Shown here piece after piece: positions 18,593-28,114 of a stretch of DNA of 64,000 bases (position 1 is the first letter of the stretch; every line of letters begins with the position of its first letter). The notes under the pieces were generated by a model. It was given only the letters and a program-made list of their open reading frames with translations. It was not told the DNA's origin and did no database searches. The DNA comes from Pseudomonas frederiksbergensis (lineage in GTDB: Bacteria > Pseudomonadota > Gammaproteobacteria > Pseudomonadales > Pseudomonadaceae), in NCBI RefSeq assembly GCF_900105495.1, contig NZ_FNTF01000002.1, positions 3,774,501 through 3,838,500 of the forward strand. Reading direction: 5' to 3'. Made by a program: the position numbers and the translations under genes.

Positions 18593-18606
18593 TTGACGCA
18601 AATCAA
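18593..18606 (+). promoter_or_regulatory. FNR-type (Anr/Dnr) box for the hemN-paralogue/hemN pair
   Basis: TTGACGCAAATCAA differs from the consensus at one position. Class II placement predicts a start near 18641, 24 nt before the ATG at 18665, with TAAACC as a possible -10 element. Confidence 0.72.
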
Positions 18607-18664
18607 GGAGCATTGAGGGTTAAACCCGGAGACTGAAAGTCCGCAGCCAGTCTCGGAGACCGCC

Positions 18665-20011
18665 ATGCTCGATTTATTTCACAACCCAGGCGAGTTGATC
18701 GCTCGGTGCGATCAAGGCGTGCTTGACCCTAACTGTCATGCCGATACGCAAAAATTTCATGACGGTATTGGCTCCCTTGATCTGCTTCGTGCGCTGCGCG
18801 TCAGCCGTCAGAAATGCCGTCCACTGTCCCTGAATGTGCAGTTGCCTTCCAGCCTCAAGCCGTCTTCCTGTTCCCCGCGCATTATCAACGGTGAGCACAA
18901 CGGTATCGAGCAGTACCTCCAGCATCTGGAGCGGGAAATCGACCTCGTCGGTTGTCACCTCGGTGCGCAACAACGGGTCGAGCAGTTTCATCTGAGTGGA
19001 GGAACCCCAACGCCTGCCCACCTGGAACGGCTGATGAGTCATCTGCGTGGCCGGTTCAACTTTCTCGAACATGAAGGCGGCGACTACAGCGTCGAGGTCG
19101 ACCTCCACCACACCGACTGGGCGACCATGGGGTTGCTGCGCAACCAGGGATTCACTCATGTGAGCATCGGCGTTCCGGATATCGACGCCGACTGTGACAG
19201 GTCGGTGGCCTGCTACCAGAACCCGGCGCCGATCCAGTCGCTCATGGATGCCGCGCGTACCTTTGGCTTTCGATCCATTAATGTCGACCTGGGTTTCGGT
19301 CATGCCTGGCAGACCCCAGACAGTTTTGCGCTGAAGCTGGCGAGCATTATCGAGCTGGAACCGGACCGGCTGATGGTGTTTGATTATGCCCGGCCCCCGC
19401 GGCGCTATCGGCCGGTGCTCGGCGACAAGGTCAGAGCACTGTGCAGCCAGGACGATAAGGGTGCGATGCGCCAGATCTGCTTCGATCAACTGCTTGGCGC
19501 GGGTTATCACTACATCGGTCTGGGGCAGTTTGTCCGGCCTGATGATGATTTGGCGATCGCCCAGGAGCGCGGCCGGTTGCGCCGTACCTGTGAAGGGTTC
19601 TCCCGTCACGGCTATTGCGATCATGTTGGATTCGGTTTGGGTGCCATCAGCCAGATCGACGATCTGTACACGCAAAATACCGACGAGATTGAACGCTATC
19701 AGCAGCAACTGGACATGAAGCAATTGCCGACGTGTCGAGGCTGGCGCTTCGAGGCGGGGGATCAGATCAGGCAAATGGTCATGGAGCGTCTGGCCTGTGA
19801 TCAGGAGCTGGATATCCGCGCTATCGAGCGGCGCTACGGGCTGGTTTTTTCCAAATACTTCTCCGCCGCCTGGCCATTGCTGGAGCAATTGAGTCGGGAC
19901 GGGTTGATCGAGTTATCAGACCGTTTCATCAGCATCCTTCCTGCCGGTCGGCCGGAAGTGGATGCCATCTGCAACCTGTTTGAAAAGGATTTGGGCGGTG
20001 CGAAGCATTAA
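18665..20011 (+). CDS. HemN paralogue lacking the radical-SAM cysteines
   Basis: A 448-residue protein that aligns along its whole length with the true HemN encoded next door. Shared landmarks are SGGTPT (SAM-binding strand), EVDLHHTDW in place of EVDPRTIS, GYHYIGLGQFVRPDD in place of GYVYIGMDHFALPDD, and GFGLGAISQI. The iron-sulfur motif is gone: HemN has Cys65, Cys69, Cys72 and Cys74, while the aligned residues here are Ser63, Ser67, Ser70 and Arg72, with one off-register Cys69. It therefore cannot be a normal coproporphyrinogen dehydrogenase. The frame is intact and an FNR-type box precedes it, so it is not obviously decaying. It could be a haem or porphyrin carrier or a regulator of HemN; that is inference. 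Confidence 0.8.
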   Translation: MLDLFHNPGELIARCDQGVLDPNCHADTQKFHDGIGSLDLLRALRVSRQKCRPLSLNVQLPSSLKPSSCSPRIINGEHNGIEQYLQHLEREIDLVGCHLGAQQRVEQFHLSGGTPTPAHLERLMSHLRGRFNFLEHEGGDYSVEVDLHHTDWATMGLLRNQGFTHVSIGVPDIDADCDRSVACYQNPAPIQSLMDAARTFGFRSINVDLGFGHAWQTPDSFALKLASIIELEPDRLMVFDYARPPRRYRPVLGDKVRALCSQDDKGAMRQICFDQLLGAGYHYIGLGQFVRPDDDLAIAQERGRLRRTCEGFSRHGYCDHVGFGLGAISQIDDLYTQNTDEIERYQQQLDMKQLPTCRGWRFEAGDQIRQMVMERLACDQELDIRAIERRYGLVFSKYFSAAWPLLEQLSRDGLIELSDRFISILPAGRPEVDAICNLFEKDLGGAKH

Positions 20012-20032
20012 CCTCCTGCGAGTTGATCGATC

Positions 20033-21421
20033 ATGAACACGACTTTTGATTTCAATCGCGCCCTGGTCGAAAAGTACGACCGCCCGGGGCCGCGTTACAC
20101 CTCTTACCCCACGGCGCCGCAGTTTCATCAGGCGTTTGCGGTTGATGACTATCAGCATGCCGCCCGCGACAGCAATCAGGTGGCCGCGCCGAAGCCGTTG
20201 TCGGTGTACATCCATATCCCGTTCTGCAAAAGCCTTTGTTACTACTGCGCCTGCAACAAAATTATTACCCAGAAAACCCATCGCGCCGTCGAGTACCTGA
20301 CGTACCTCAAGCGTGAAATCGCGATGCAGGCGGCCTTGTTCGACGGCACCCGCAAACTCACCCAGTTGCACTTGGGGGGCGGCACGCCGACCTATTTGAC
20401 CAGCGAGCAGCTGGCCGACCTGATGGACTGCCTGCACCAGGCGTTCAACATGGATGATAGCGATAACCATGAGTTCTCCATCGAGGTCGACCCACGCACC
20501 ATCAGCACCGAGCAGATTCAGTCACTGCGCCAGTTGGGCTTCAATCGCCTGAGCTTCGGTGTGCAGGATTTCGACCCCGACGTGCAGGCAGCGGTCAATC
20601 GCCAGCAAAGTGAAGAGCAGATTTATGCGCTGGTGGCGGCGGCGCGCGAGGCGCGCTTCAAGTCGATCAGCGTCGACCTTATCTACGGTCTTCCCCTGCA
20701 AACCGTGCAGAGTTTCGACATCACCCTCAGCAAGATCATCGCGCTGCGCCCAGACCGGATTGCCGCCTACAGCTACGCGCATCTGCCGGAAATGGTCCGC
20801 GCGCAACGGCTGATTCGCCCCGCCGACATGCCGCCACCGGAGCGCAAGCTGGAACTGCTGGAGCTGACCATCCGCCGTCTGACCGAGGCCGGTTACGTCT
20901 ATATCGGCATGGATCATTTCGCCTTGCCGGATGACGAGCTGGCGCTGGCCCGGGCCAATGGCACCCTGCAGCGTAATTTCCAGGGCTATTCCACCCATGC
21001 CGACTGCGATTTGATCGGCCTTGGGGTGTCGTCGATCGGCAAGGTCGGCGACAGCTACAGCCAAAGCGTCAAGGAGCTTTCGCAGTACTACGCGCGTATC
21101 GATCAAGGGCTGTTGCCGGTGCATCGCGGTTACCGCCTGAGCGCCGACGACCTGCTGCGCCGCGAGGTGATCAGCGACCTGATGTGCCATGGCCGTATCG
21201 CGTTCGACAAGTACGAGGCGCGGCATGGCATTCGCTTCACCGAGTATTTTGCCGAGGCGCTGACGCAGCTGGGCGAGCATGTGCGCGATGGATTGCTGCA
21301 GATTCACCTCGACCAACTGGTGCTGCTGCCACAAGGGCATTTGATGATGCGCAGTGCCGCGATGGCGTTCGATGCCTATCTCGGTGGTGAGCAAAAAGGC
21401 CAGTTTTCACGCACGGTCTAA
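20033..21421 (+). CDS. hemN: Oxygen-independent coproporphyrinogen III dehydrogenase
   Basis: A 462-residue cytoplasmic radical-SAM enzyme that converts coproporphyrinogen III to protoporphyrinogen IX without oxygen. The cluster motif PFCKSLCYYCACN supplies Cys65, Cys69 and Cys72, plus the extra Cys74 typical of HemN. GGGTPTYL and EVDPRTIS follow, with the C-terminal HemN domain. It starts 21 bp after its cysteine-less paralogue and probably shares that FNR-type promoter. It would supply haem for anaerobic cytochromes when oxygen is too low for HemF. A REP pair follows the stop. Confidence 0.95.
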   Translation: MNTTFDFNRALVEKYDRPGPRYTSYPTAPQFHQAFAVDDYQHAARDSNQVAAPKPLSVYIHIPFCKSLCYYCACNKIITQKTHRAVEYLTYLKREIAMQAALFDGTRKLTQLHLGGGTPTYLTSEQLADLMDCLHQAFNMDDSDNHEFSIEVDPRTISTEQIQSLRQLGFNRLSFGVQDFDPDVQAAVNRQQSEEQIYALVAAAREARFKSISVDLIYGLPLQTVQSFDITLSKIIALRPDRIAAYSYAHLPEMVRAQRLIRPADMPPPERKLELLELTIRRLTEAGYVYIGMDHFALPDDELALARANGTLQRNFQGYSTHADCDLIGLGVSSIGKVGDSYSQSVKELSQYYARIDQGLLPVHRGYRLSADDLLRREVISDLMCHGRIAFDKYEARHGIRFTEYFAEALTQLGEHVRDGLLQIHLDQLVLLPQGHLMMRSAAMAFDAYLGGEQKGQFSRTV

Positions 21422-21437
21422 GCCACACGCAAACCCT

Positions 21438-21568
21438 GTAGCAGCTGGCGCAGCCTGCGTTCGGCTGCGCAGCAGTCGTAAAACCGGAATGCACGGTGAG
21501 ACTGACACTCCGCGTTGGCTGATTTTACGACTGCTGCGCAGCCGAACGCAGGCTGCGCCAGCTGCTAC
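21438..21568 (+). repeat. Inverted intergenic repeat pair, family A
   Basis: Second copy of the GTAGCAGCTGGCG type doublet, here with GCGCAGCCTGCG variants, between hemN and the nosR promoter. Confidence 0.85.
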
Positions 21569-21647
21569 AAAGGTTTGCGTTGCGGGTGAAAAGGCTTGGC
21601 TGCTCGGCATTACTTTGGAGCTTGGCTCCCGGGGCTGACTTCTTAAG

Positions 21648-21661
21648 TTGATTTCAATCAA
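21648..21661 (+). promoter_or_regulatory. Perfect FNR-type (Anr/Dnr) box for the nos operon
   Basis: TTGATTTCAATCAA is a perfect match. Class II spacing predicts a start near 21696, with TAACAT at 21684-21689 as the -10 element. This excludes the ATG at 21688 as the nosR start and favours 21721. Confidence 0.88.
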
Positions 21662-21720
21662 GGGCAGGGGGCGCAACTCTCCCTAACATGACCGCAAGCC
21701 CTTTCAAAATCAGCGAGCCC

Positions 21721-23901
21721 ATGACAATCCATCAGCCTTCGATACTCGGCAACCTGCGCGCCTGGGGTGTCGGTCTGGTGGTCCTGCTGATGCTGATGTT
21801 CGCCACCTTCGAGACGGTACAGGCCAAGCAATACGGCGACATCGAGCAGCAGCGCATCGAAAAAACCTTCCCTCAGACCGATTCCGTTTCCGCCCCCGAA
21901 GGCCGGTTCAAGGTGCGCACGCTGTCCGCTGCCGGCAAGGTCATCGGTTATGTGTTCCAGAGCCTGGACGTGGTGGATATTCCGGCCTACTCAGGCAAAC
22001 CGATCAACACCCAGGTGATTCTCGACACGACCGGCATGATTCAGGACGCCTATGTGCTGGAGCATCACGAGCCGATTCTGCTGATTGGCATTCCTGAGGC
22101 AAAACTTCACGGCTTCAGCGCCAAGTACAAAGGCGTCAAGGTCAGCCAGCGAGTCGTCGTCGGCCATTCCAGCGACCCGAATGCGGTGACCGTCGATGCC
22201 ATCGCCGGCGCAACCGTCACCGCCATGGTGGTCAACGAGGTCATCATGCGCGCCGCCCATGAAGTGGCGGTCTCACTCAAGCTGATCGAAGACACGGGCG
22301 GTGTGGCACGCAAAGCCGCCACCGTACGCCGGGACTTTTTCGAACCTGCCACCTGGGAACAACTGACCGGTAACGGCGCCATCCGCCGTTTGAACCTGAC
22401 CCGTGGCCAGGTCGACGCTGCCTTCAAGGGCACTGAAGCCGAAGGCATCGACAACGCCAGTGCCGATCAGGTTGATGAGACCTTCATCGAGCTCTATACC
22501 GCCGACCTGAATCCGCCAACCATCGGCCGTGCGCTGCTGGGCGACAACCAATATCGCTTCCTCATGCAAGACCTCAAGCCTGGCGAACAAGCCATCGCGG
22601 TGCTGGGTCGTGGGCTGTTTTCCTATAAAGGCTCGGGATACGTGCGCGGCGGGATTTTCGATCGGGTGCAACTGCGCCAGTTCGGCAACGTCATCAGCTT
22701 TCGCGACATGGACCATCAGCGGCTCTCGGATGTGTTTGCCAAAGGCATGCCCGAGTTCACCGAGATGTCGATTTTCATTGTGCGCGAACCGGCGAAGTTC
22801 GATCCGGGATCGCCCTGGTCCCTGGAGCTATTGGTACGTCGCCAGACCGGCCCGGTCAGTGGCATGTTCAGCAGCTTCGAGCTGGCCTATCAATTGCCCG
22901 AGCCTTACCTTGAACGTCCACTGCCCAGCGCCGAAGAACTGGCGGCCCTCGAGGAAGCCAGTCGGCCAATGTGGTTGAACATCTGGTACCAGAAATCCTT
23001 TCAGATTGCCGTGCTCGGTACTGCGTTGCTGCTGCTGACAGCGATCCTGTTTTTGCAGGACACCTTCACCCGTCGCCCGCATTTTCTGCACTGGCTGCGT
23101 CGCGGGTATCTGGTCTTTACCGTGGTGTTTATCGGCTGGTACGCGCTGGGGCAGTTGTCCGTGGTCAATGTCCTGACCTTCGCCCATGCGCTGTTCGATC
23201 ACTTTCGCTGGGAGCTGTTTCTCACCGATCCGCTGATCTTCATGCTCTGGGTCTTCGCCGCCGCCAGTATTCTGCTGTGGGGCCGTGGCGTGTTCTGCGG
23301 CTGGCTGTGTCCGTTTGGCGCCTTGCAAGAGTTGATCAACGAGGCTGCGCGCAAGCTGAAAATCCCCCAGTACGAATTGCCGTTCGCCGTGCATGAACGC
23401 TTATGGGCGATCAAATACATCATTTTGCTGCTGCTGTTCGGTATCTCCCTGGAGTCGATGTCCACCGCCGAACTGTTCGCCGAGGTGGAACCCTTCAAGA
23501 CCGCCATCACCCTCAGGTTCGACCGCCAGTGGTGGTTCGTGCTCTACGCGGTGGCGCTGCTGGTCATCAACCTCTTCACGCGCAAAGTCTATTGCCGCTA
23601 CATCTGCCCGTTGGGTGCGGCGCTGGCGATTCCGAGCAAATTTCGCCTGTTCGACTGGCTCAAACGCCGCAAAGAGTGCGGCACACCTTGCCAACTGTGC
23701 GCCAAGGAATGCGAGATCCAGGCGATTCATCCTGATGGCCGGATCAACGCCAACGAGTGCCACTACTGCCTCGATTGCCAGATGACGTACCAGAACGACA
23801 ACAAATGCCCGCCGCTGATCAACAAGCGCAAGAAGCGCGACAAAGCGACGCCCGCTCCTGTGCAACTGATACCTGTCGTGGAAGTGACCGCTCTGGAATG
23901 A
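21721..23901 (+). CDS. nosR: NosR, membrane flavo-iron-sulfur protein for nitrous oxide reduction
   Basis: A 726-residue polytopic protein needed for nos expression and for electron supply to NosZ. An N-terminal signal-anchor is followed by a periplasmic FMN-binding domain with AGATVTAM (the flavin-bearing Thr near residue 166). Membrane helices come next, with two CxxxCP motifs (CGWLCPFGALQE and CRYICPLGA). Ferredoxin-type clusters follow (CGTPCQLCAKEC and CHYCLDCQ). The start at 21721 rather than the ATG at 21688 is set by the promoter geometry, since the -10 element would overlap the earlier ATG. It is the first gene of nosRZDFYL. Confidence 0.95.
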   Translation: MTIHQPSILGNLRAWGVGLVVLLMLMFATFETVQAKQYGDIEQQRIEKTFPQTDSVSAPEGRFKVRTLSAAGKVIGYVFQSLDVVDIPAYSGKPINTQVILDTTGMIQDAYVLEHHEPILLIGIPEAKLHGFSAKYKGVKVSQRVVVGHSSDPNAVTVDAIAGATVTAMVVNEVIMRAAHEVAVSLKLIEDTGGVARKAATVRRDFFEPATWEQLTGNGAIRRLNLTRGQVDAAFKGTEAEGIDNASADQVDETFIELYTADLNPPTIGRALLGDNQYRFLMQDLKPGEQAIAVLGRGLFSYKGSGYVRGGIFDRVQLRQFGNVISFRDMDHQRLSDVFAKGMPEFTEMSIFIVREPAKFDPGSPWSLELLVRRQTGPVSGMFSSFELAYQLPEPYLERPLPSAEELAALEEASRPMWLNIWYQKSFQIAVLGTALLLLTAILFLQDTFTRRPHFLHWLRRGYLVFTVVFIGWYALGQLSVVNVLTFAHALFDHFRWELFLTDPLIFMLWVFAAASILLWGRGVFCGWLCPFGALQELINEAARKLKIPQYELPFAVHERLWAIKYIILLLLFGISLESMSTAELFAEVEPFKTAITLRFDRQWWFVLYAVALLVINLFTRKVYCRYICPLGAALAIPSKFRLFDWLKRRKECGTPCQLCAKECEIQAIHPDGRINANECHYCLDCQMTYQNDNKCPPLINKRKKRDKATPAPVQLIPVVEVTALE

Positions 23902-23957
23902 ACCCCGCGAGCGCCTGTCCGCAGTGACCGTTTTTATCCCTTCAAGGAAAACACCTG

Positions 23958-25877
23958 ATGAACGACACAGAATCCAAAAAAACCACTGAAGCGTCGGAAC
24001 CGACCGGCCTCAGTCGTCGCGGCTTCCTGGGCACCAGTGCGGTGACCGGTGCGGTACTGGCCGGCGCCACGGCCATTGGTGGCGCAGTGTTCACCCGTGA
24101 GACCTGGGCGGCAGCGGCCAAGGACGCACAACTGAAAACCCACGTCGGGCCGGGTGAACTGGATCAGTACTACGGTTTCTGGAGCGGCGGCCATCAGGGT
24201 GAAGTGCGGATCATGGGCATTCCGTCAATGCGCGAGTTGCTGCGTGTTCCGGTGTTCAACGTCGATTCCGCCACCGGTTGGGGCCTGACCAATGAAAGCA
24301 AACGGATCATGGGCGACAGCGCGCATTTCCAGAATGGCGACTGCCACCACCCGCATTTGTCGATGACCGACGGCAAGTACGACGGCAAATACCTGTTCAT
24401 CAACGACAAGGCCAACAGCCGCGTTGCGCGTATCCGCCTGGACATCATGAAGTGCGACAAGATGCTCACCGTGCCCAATGTGCAGGCGGTTCACGGGCTG
24501 CGCCTGCAAAAAGTGCCGCACACCAAGTACGTGTTCGCCAATGCCGAATTCGTGATTCCGCACCCCAATGACGGCAGCACCTTCGACCTGCAGGACAAGA
24601 ACAGCTACACCCTGTTCAACGCCATCGATGCCGAGAAAATGGAGATGGCGTTCCAGGTCATCGTCGACGGTAACCTGGACAACACTGATGCCGACTACAC
24701 CGGCAAATACGCGGCGTCGACCTGCTACAACTCGGAGAAGGCCTACGACCTGGGCGGCATGATGCGCAACGAGCGCGACTGGGTGGTGGTGTTCAACATC
24801 CCGCGCATCGAAGCGGCGATCAAGGCCGGCAAGTTCATCACCCTCGACGGCTCGAAAGTGCCGGTGGTCGACGGTCGTAAAACCGACGGCAAGGACAGCG
24901 CGTTCACCCGTTACATCCCGACGCCGAAGAATCCCCACGGCCTCAATACCTCGCCCGATGGCAAGTACTTCATTGCCAACGGCAAGCTTTCGCCGACCTG
25001 CACCATCATCGCCATCGCCAAGCTCGACGATCTGTTCGACGACAAGTTCAAGGACCCGCGTGACGTGGTGGTCGGTGAGCCCGAGCTCGGTCTGGGCCCG
25101 CTGCACACCACTTTCGACGGCCGCGGCAATGCCTACACCACGCTGTTTATCGACAGCCAGGTGGTGAAGTGGAACGTCGAGGAGGCGATTCGCGCCTACA
25201 CCGGGGAGAAGGTCAACTACATCAAGCAGAAACTCGATGTGCAGTATCAGCCGGGGCACAACCATGCCTCGCTGACCGAAACCAGTGAGGCCGACGGCCA
25301 GTGGCTGATGGTGCTCAGCAAGTTTTCCAAGGACCGCTTCCTGCCGACCGGCCCGCTGCACCCGGAAAACGATCAACTGATCGATATCTCCGGCGAGGAA
25401 ATGAAACTGGTGCACGACGGCCCGGCCTTTGCCGAACCCCACGACTGCGTCATGGCCCGCCGCGACCAGATCAAGACCAAGAAAATCTGGGACCGCAATG
25501 ACCCGTTCTTTGCCGAAACCGTGGTCATCGCCGCGAAGGACGGGATCAAGCTGGAGACCGACAACAAGGTCATCCGCGACGGTAACAAAGTCCGCGTCTA
25601 CATGACCTCGATGGCCCCGGCCTACGGCTTGCCGGAGTTCACCGTCAAGCAGGGCAACGAGGTCACAGTGACCATCACCAACATCGACCAGATTGAAGAC
25701 GTGACCCACGGCTTCGTGATGACCAACCATGGCGTGAGCATGGAGATCAGCCCGCAGCAGACTTCATCGATCACCTTCATTGCCGACAAGGCTGGCCTGC
25801 ATTGGTACTACTGCAGCTGGTTCTGCCATGCGCTGCACATGGAAATGGTCGGCCGCATGAAGGTCGAGAAGGCCTGA
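23958..25877 (+). CDS. nosZ: Nitrous oxide reductase (clade I, Tat-exported)
   Basis: A 639-residue periplasmic copper enzyme that reduces N2O to N2. The twin-arginine signal LSRRGFLG at residues 18-25 marks it as clade I and Tat-exported folded. The seven-bladed propeller that carries the CuZ cluster includes GDCHHPHLS. The C-terminal cupredoxin domain has the CuA ligands in CSWFCHALHMEM, 14 residues before the end. AAGGAAA precedes the ATG. It is followed by the maturation genes nosDFYL, as in other pseudomonads. No nitrite or nitric oxide reductase genes for denitrification are in the window. Confidence 0.97.
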   Translation: MNDTESKKTTEASEPTGLSRRGFLGTSAVTGAVLAGATAIGGAVFTRETWAAAAKDAQLKTHVGPGELDQYYGFWSGGHQGEVRIMGIPSMRELLRVPVFNVDSATGWGLTNESKRIMGDSAHFQNGDCHHPHLSMTDGKYDGKYLFINDKANSRVARIRLDIMKCDKMLTVPNVQAVHGLRLQKVPHTKYVFANAEFVIPHPNDGSTFDLQDKNSYTLFNAIDAEKMEMAFQVIVDGNLDNTDADYTGKYAASTCYNSEKAYDLGGMMRNERDWVVVFNIPRIEAAIKAGKFITLDGSKVPVVDGRKTDGKDSAFTRYIPTPKNPHGLNTSPDGKYFIANGKLSPTCTIIAIAKLDDLFDDKFKDPRDVVVGEPELGLGPLHTTFDGRGNAYTTLFIDSQVVKWNVEEAIRAYTGEKVNYIKQKLDVQYQPGHNHASLTETSEADGQWLMVLSKFSKDRFLPTGPLHPENDQLIDISGEEMKLVHDGPAFAEPHDCVMARRDQIKTKKIWDRNDPFFAETVVIAAKDGIKLETDNKVIRDGNKVRVYMTSMAPAYGLPEFTVKQGNEVTVTITNIDQIEDVTHGFVMTNHGVSMEISPQQTSSITFIADKAGLHWYYCSWFCHALHMEMVGRMKVEKA

Positions 25878-25904
25878 CCGTTGACCATCGACAGGAGCGA
25901 GGCA

Positions 25905-27194
25905 ATGACTGACAGCAAGGGAAACCCGGTGAAGGTCATTGCGCTTGCGCTCCTGCTGATGTCCGGCGGCGCGCTGGCGGTGCAACCCGTCACCACGCTG
26001 CCGTTGACGGTGGGCGCCGATCAACGCTGGCACCTGCCGGCCGGGGAATACCGTGGCTCGTTCAGCGTCGATCAGCCGATGCAGATTGTCTGCGAGCCGG
26101 GCGCGGTATTTCAGGGCGAGGGGCAGGGCAACGGCTTGATCATCAGTGCGCCGGATGTCGGCATCGAAGGCTGCACCTTTCTCGACTGGGGGCACGATCT
26201 CACCGCCATGAATGCGGCGGTGTTCATCCAGCCCAAGGCCCATGGCGCGGTGATTAAAGGCAATCGCCTGCAGGGTAAGGGCTTCGGTATCTGGGTCGAT
26301 GGCACTCAGGATGTGAGCCTGATCGACAACCGCATTCAGGGTGATCCGACGATGCGCTCCCAGGACCGCGGCAATGGCATTCACTTGTATGCCGTGCATG
26401 GCGCCAAGGTCATTGGCAACCAGGTGCGCGACACTCGCGATGGCATCTACATCGACACCTCCAACGGCAACCTGCTGCAGGGCAATACCCTGGAAGACCT
26501 GCGCTACGGCGTGCATTACATGTTCGCCAACGATAACCGGTTGATCGGCAACACCACCCGCCGCACCCGCACCGGCTATGCCTTGATGCAAAGCCGCAAG
26601 CTCACGGTGATCGGCAATCGCTCCGAACAGGATCAGAACTACGGGATCCTGATGAACTACATCACCTATTCAACCTTGCGTGACAACTTCGTCACTGACG
26701 TGCGCGACGGCTCGACCGGCGACAGCATGATCAGCGGTGCCGAGGGCAAGGCGCTGTTCATCTACAACTCGCTGTTCAACAGCATCGAACACAACCACTT
26801 CGAGCACAGCGCCGTGGGTATTCATCTCACCGCCGGCTCGGAGGACAACCGCATCGCCGACAACGCTTTTGTCGGCAACCAGCGACAGGTCAAGTACGTC
26901 GCTACCCGCTTGCAGGAATGGTCGGCGGATGGCCGGGGCAATTACTGGAGCGATTACCTGGGCTGGGACCGCAACAACGATGGCCTCGGCGATATCGCCT
27001 ATGAACCCAATGACAACGTCGACCGTTTGTTGTGGCTGTACCCGCAGGTACGGCTGTTGATGAACAGCCCCGGTATCGAGTTGCTGCGCTGGGTGCAACG
27101 AGCGTTTCCGGTGATGAAATCGCCTGGGGTGCTCGACAGTCATCCGCTGATGAAGTCATCCACTCAAACCCTGACCCAGGAGCCCACCTCATGA
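25905..27194 (+). CDS. nosD: NosD, periplasmic copper-cluster assembly protein
   Basis: A 429-residue exported protein of the NosD/CASH beta-helix family. The signal peptide ends near GGALA-V, and the body is a run of right-handed beta-helix rungs ([50 protein letters not shown]). NosD works with the NosFY transporter and NosL to build the CuZ cluster of NosZ. AGGAG lies eight bases before the ATG at 25905; an upstream TTG at 25881 is poorer. The stop overlaps the nosF start (ATGA). Confidence 0.93.
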   Translation: MTDSKGNPVKVIALALLLMSGGALAVQPVTTLPLTVGADQRWHLPAGEYRGSFSVDQPMQIVCEPGAVFQGEGQGNGLIISAPDVGIEGCTFLDWGHDLTAMNAAVFIQPKAHGAVIKGNRLQGKGFGIWVDGTQDVSLIDNRIQGDPTMRSQDRGNGIHLYAVHGAKVIGNQVRDTRDGIYIDTSNGNLLQGNTLEDLRYGVHYMFANDNRLIGNTTRRTRTGYALMQSRKLTVIGNRSEQDQNYGILMNYITYSTLRDNFVTDVRDGSTGDSMISGAEGKALFIYNSLFNSIEHNHFEHSAVGIHLTAGSEDNRIADNAFVGNQRQVKYVATRLQEWSADGRGNYWSDYLGWDRNNDGLGDIAYEPNDNVDRLLWLYPQVRLLMNSPGIELLRWVQRAFPVMKSPGVLDSHPLMKSSTQTLTQEPTS

Positions 27195-28114
27195 ACGTCA
27201 TCGACATCGAAGGCGTCAGCCAGCGCTATGGGCATGCCACCGTGTTGCATCAGCTCAACCTAAGCCTCGCTGAAGGCGAAGTGCTGGGCTTGTTCGGGCA
27301 TAACGGCGCGGGCAAGACCACCAGCATGAAACTGGTGCTTGGCCTGCTCCAGCCCAGCGAAGGGCAGGTCAGGGTGTTCGGCCGTTTGCCCAGCGATCCC
27401 CACGTGCGGCGCCTGCTCGGTTATCTGCCGGAAAACGTGACGTTTTACCCGCAGCTGAGCGGTGTTGAGACCTTGCGCCATTTCGCGCGACTCAAAGGCG
27501 CCGCACCCGCTCAGGTGGACGTGCTGCTGGAGGAAGTCGGCCTGGCCGGTGCGGCGCATCGACGGGTCAAGACTTACTCGAAAGGCATGCGCCAACGCCT
27601 GGGGCTGGCGCAGGCGCTGCTTGGCGAACCGCGTTTGTTGCTGCTCGACGAGCCGACGGTCGGCCTCGATCCCATTGCGACCCAGGATCTTTATCGCTTG
27701 CTCGATCGCCTGCGCAGCCAGGGCACCAGCATCATTCTCTGCTCCCACGTCTTGCCGGGTGTCGAGGCGCATATCAACCGCGCCGCGATTCTGACCCAGG
27801 GCCGCCTGCTGGCCCTCGGCAGTCTCCACAGTTTGCGCGAGGAAGCCGGGTTACCGACGCTGATTCGCGCCAACGGCCTGAAGCACGCCGGGCCGTTGCA
27901 GCAACGCTGGAACAACGCCGGGCACGTCACCGAACGCTGGGGCGTCGAAGGGCTTGAAGTGGCCGCGCTCAATGGCAGCAAGCTCGGGCTGTTGCGCCAA
28001 CTGCTCAATGACGACGAACCGGCCGACGTGGAAATCCATCAGCCGTCTCTGGAAGATATTTACCGCTACTACATGAGCCGGGCCGGTGCGGCGCCCGTTG
28101 GGGAGGCCGTATGA
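27191..28114 (+). CDS. nosF: NosF, ATPase of the Nos maturation ABC transporter
   Basis: A 307-residue cytoplasmic ATPase with Walker [10 protein letters not shown], signature YSKGMRQR, Walker [14 protein letters not shown] and [11 protein letters not shown] for the switch histidine. It partners NosY to energise sulfur or copper delivery for the NosZ catalytic cluster. The ATG overlaps the nosD stop, and the nosF stop overlaps nosY by four bases, so nosDFY are translationally coupled. A longer frame starting at 27032 only reads antisense-like sequence inside nosD. Confidence 0.95.
   Translation: MNVIDIEGVSQRYGHATVLHQLNLSLAEGEVLGLFGHNGAGKTTSMKLVLGLLQPSEGQVRVFGRLPSDPHVRRLLGYLPENVTFYPQLSGVETLRHFARLKGAAPAQVDVLLEEVGLAGAAHRRVKTYSKGMRQRLGLAQALLGEPRLLLLDEPTVGLDPIATQDLYRLLDRLRSQGTSIILCSHVLPGVEAHINRAAILTQGRLLALGSLHSLREEAGLPTLIRANGLKHAGPLQQRWNNAGHVTERWGVEGLEVAALNGSKLGLLRQLLNDDEPADVEIHQPSLEDIYRYYMSRAGAAPVGEAV

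Noticed and set aside
20022..20035. TTGATCGATCATGA before hemN as a further Anr/Dnr box
   Set aside because: The right half does not match ATCAA and it overlaps the hemN start codon, so it could not act as a class II activator site.
24225..25730. A 501-codon open frame antisense to nosZ
   Set aside because: It is a shadow of nosZ with His/Val/Asp-rich text and no domain.
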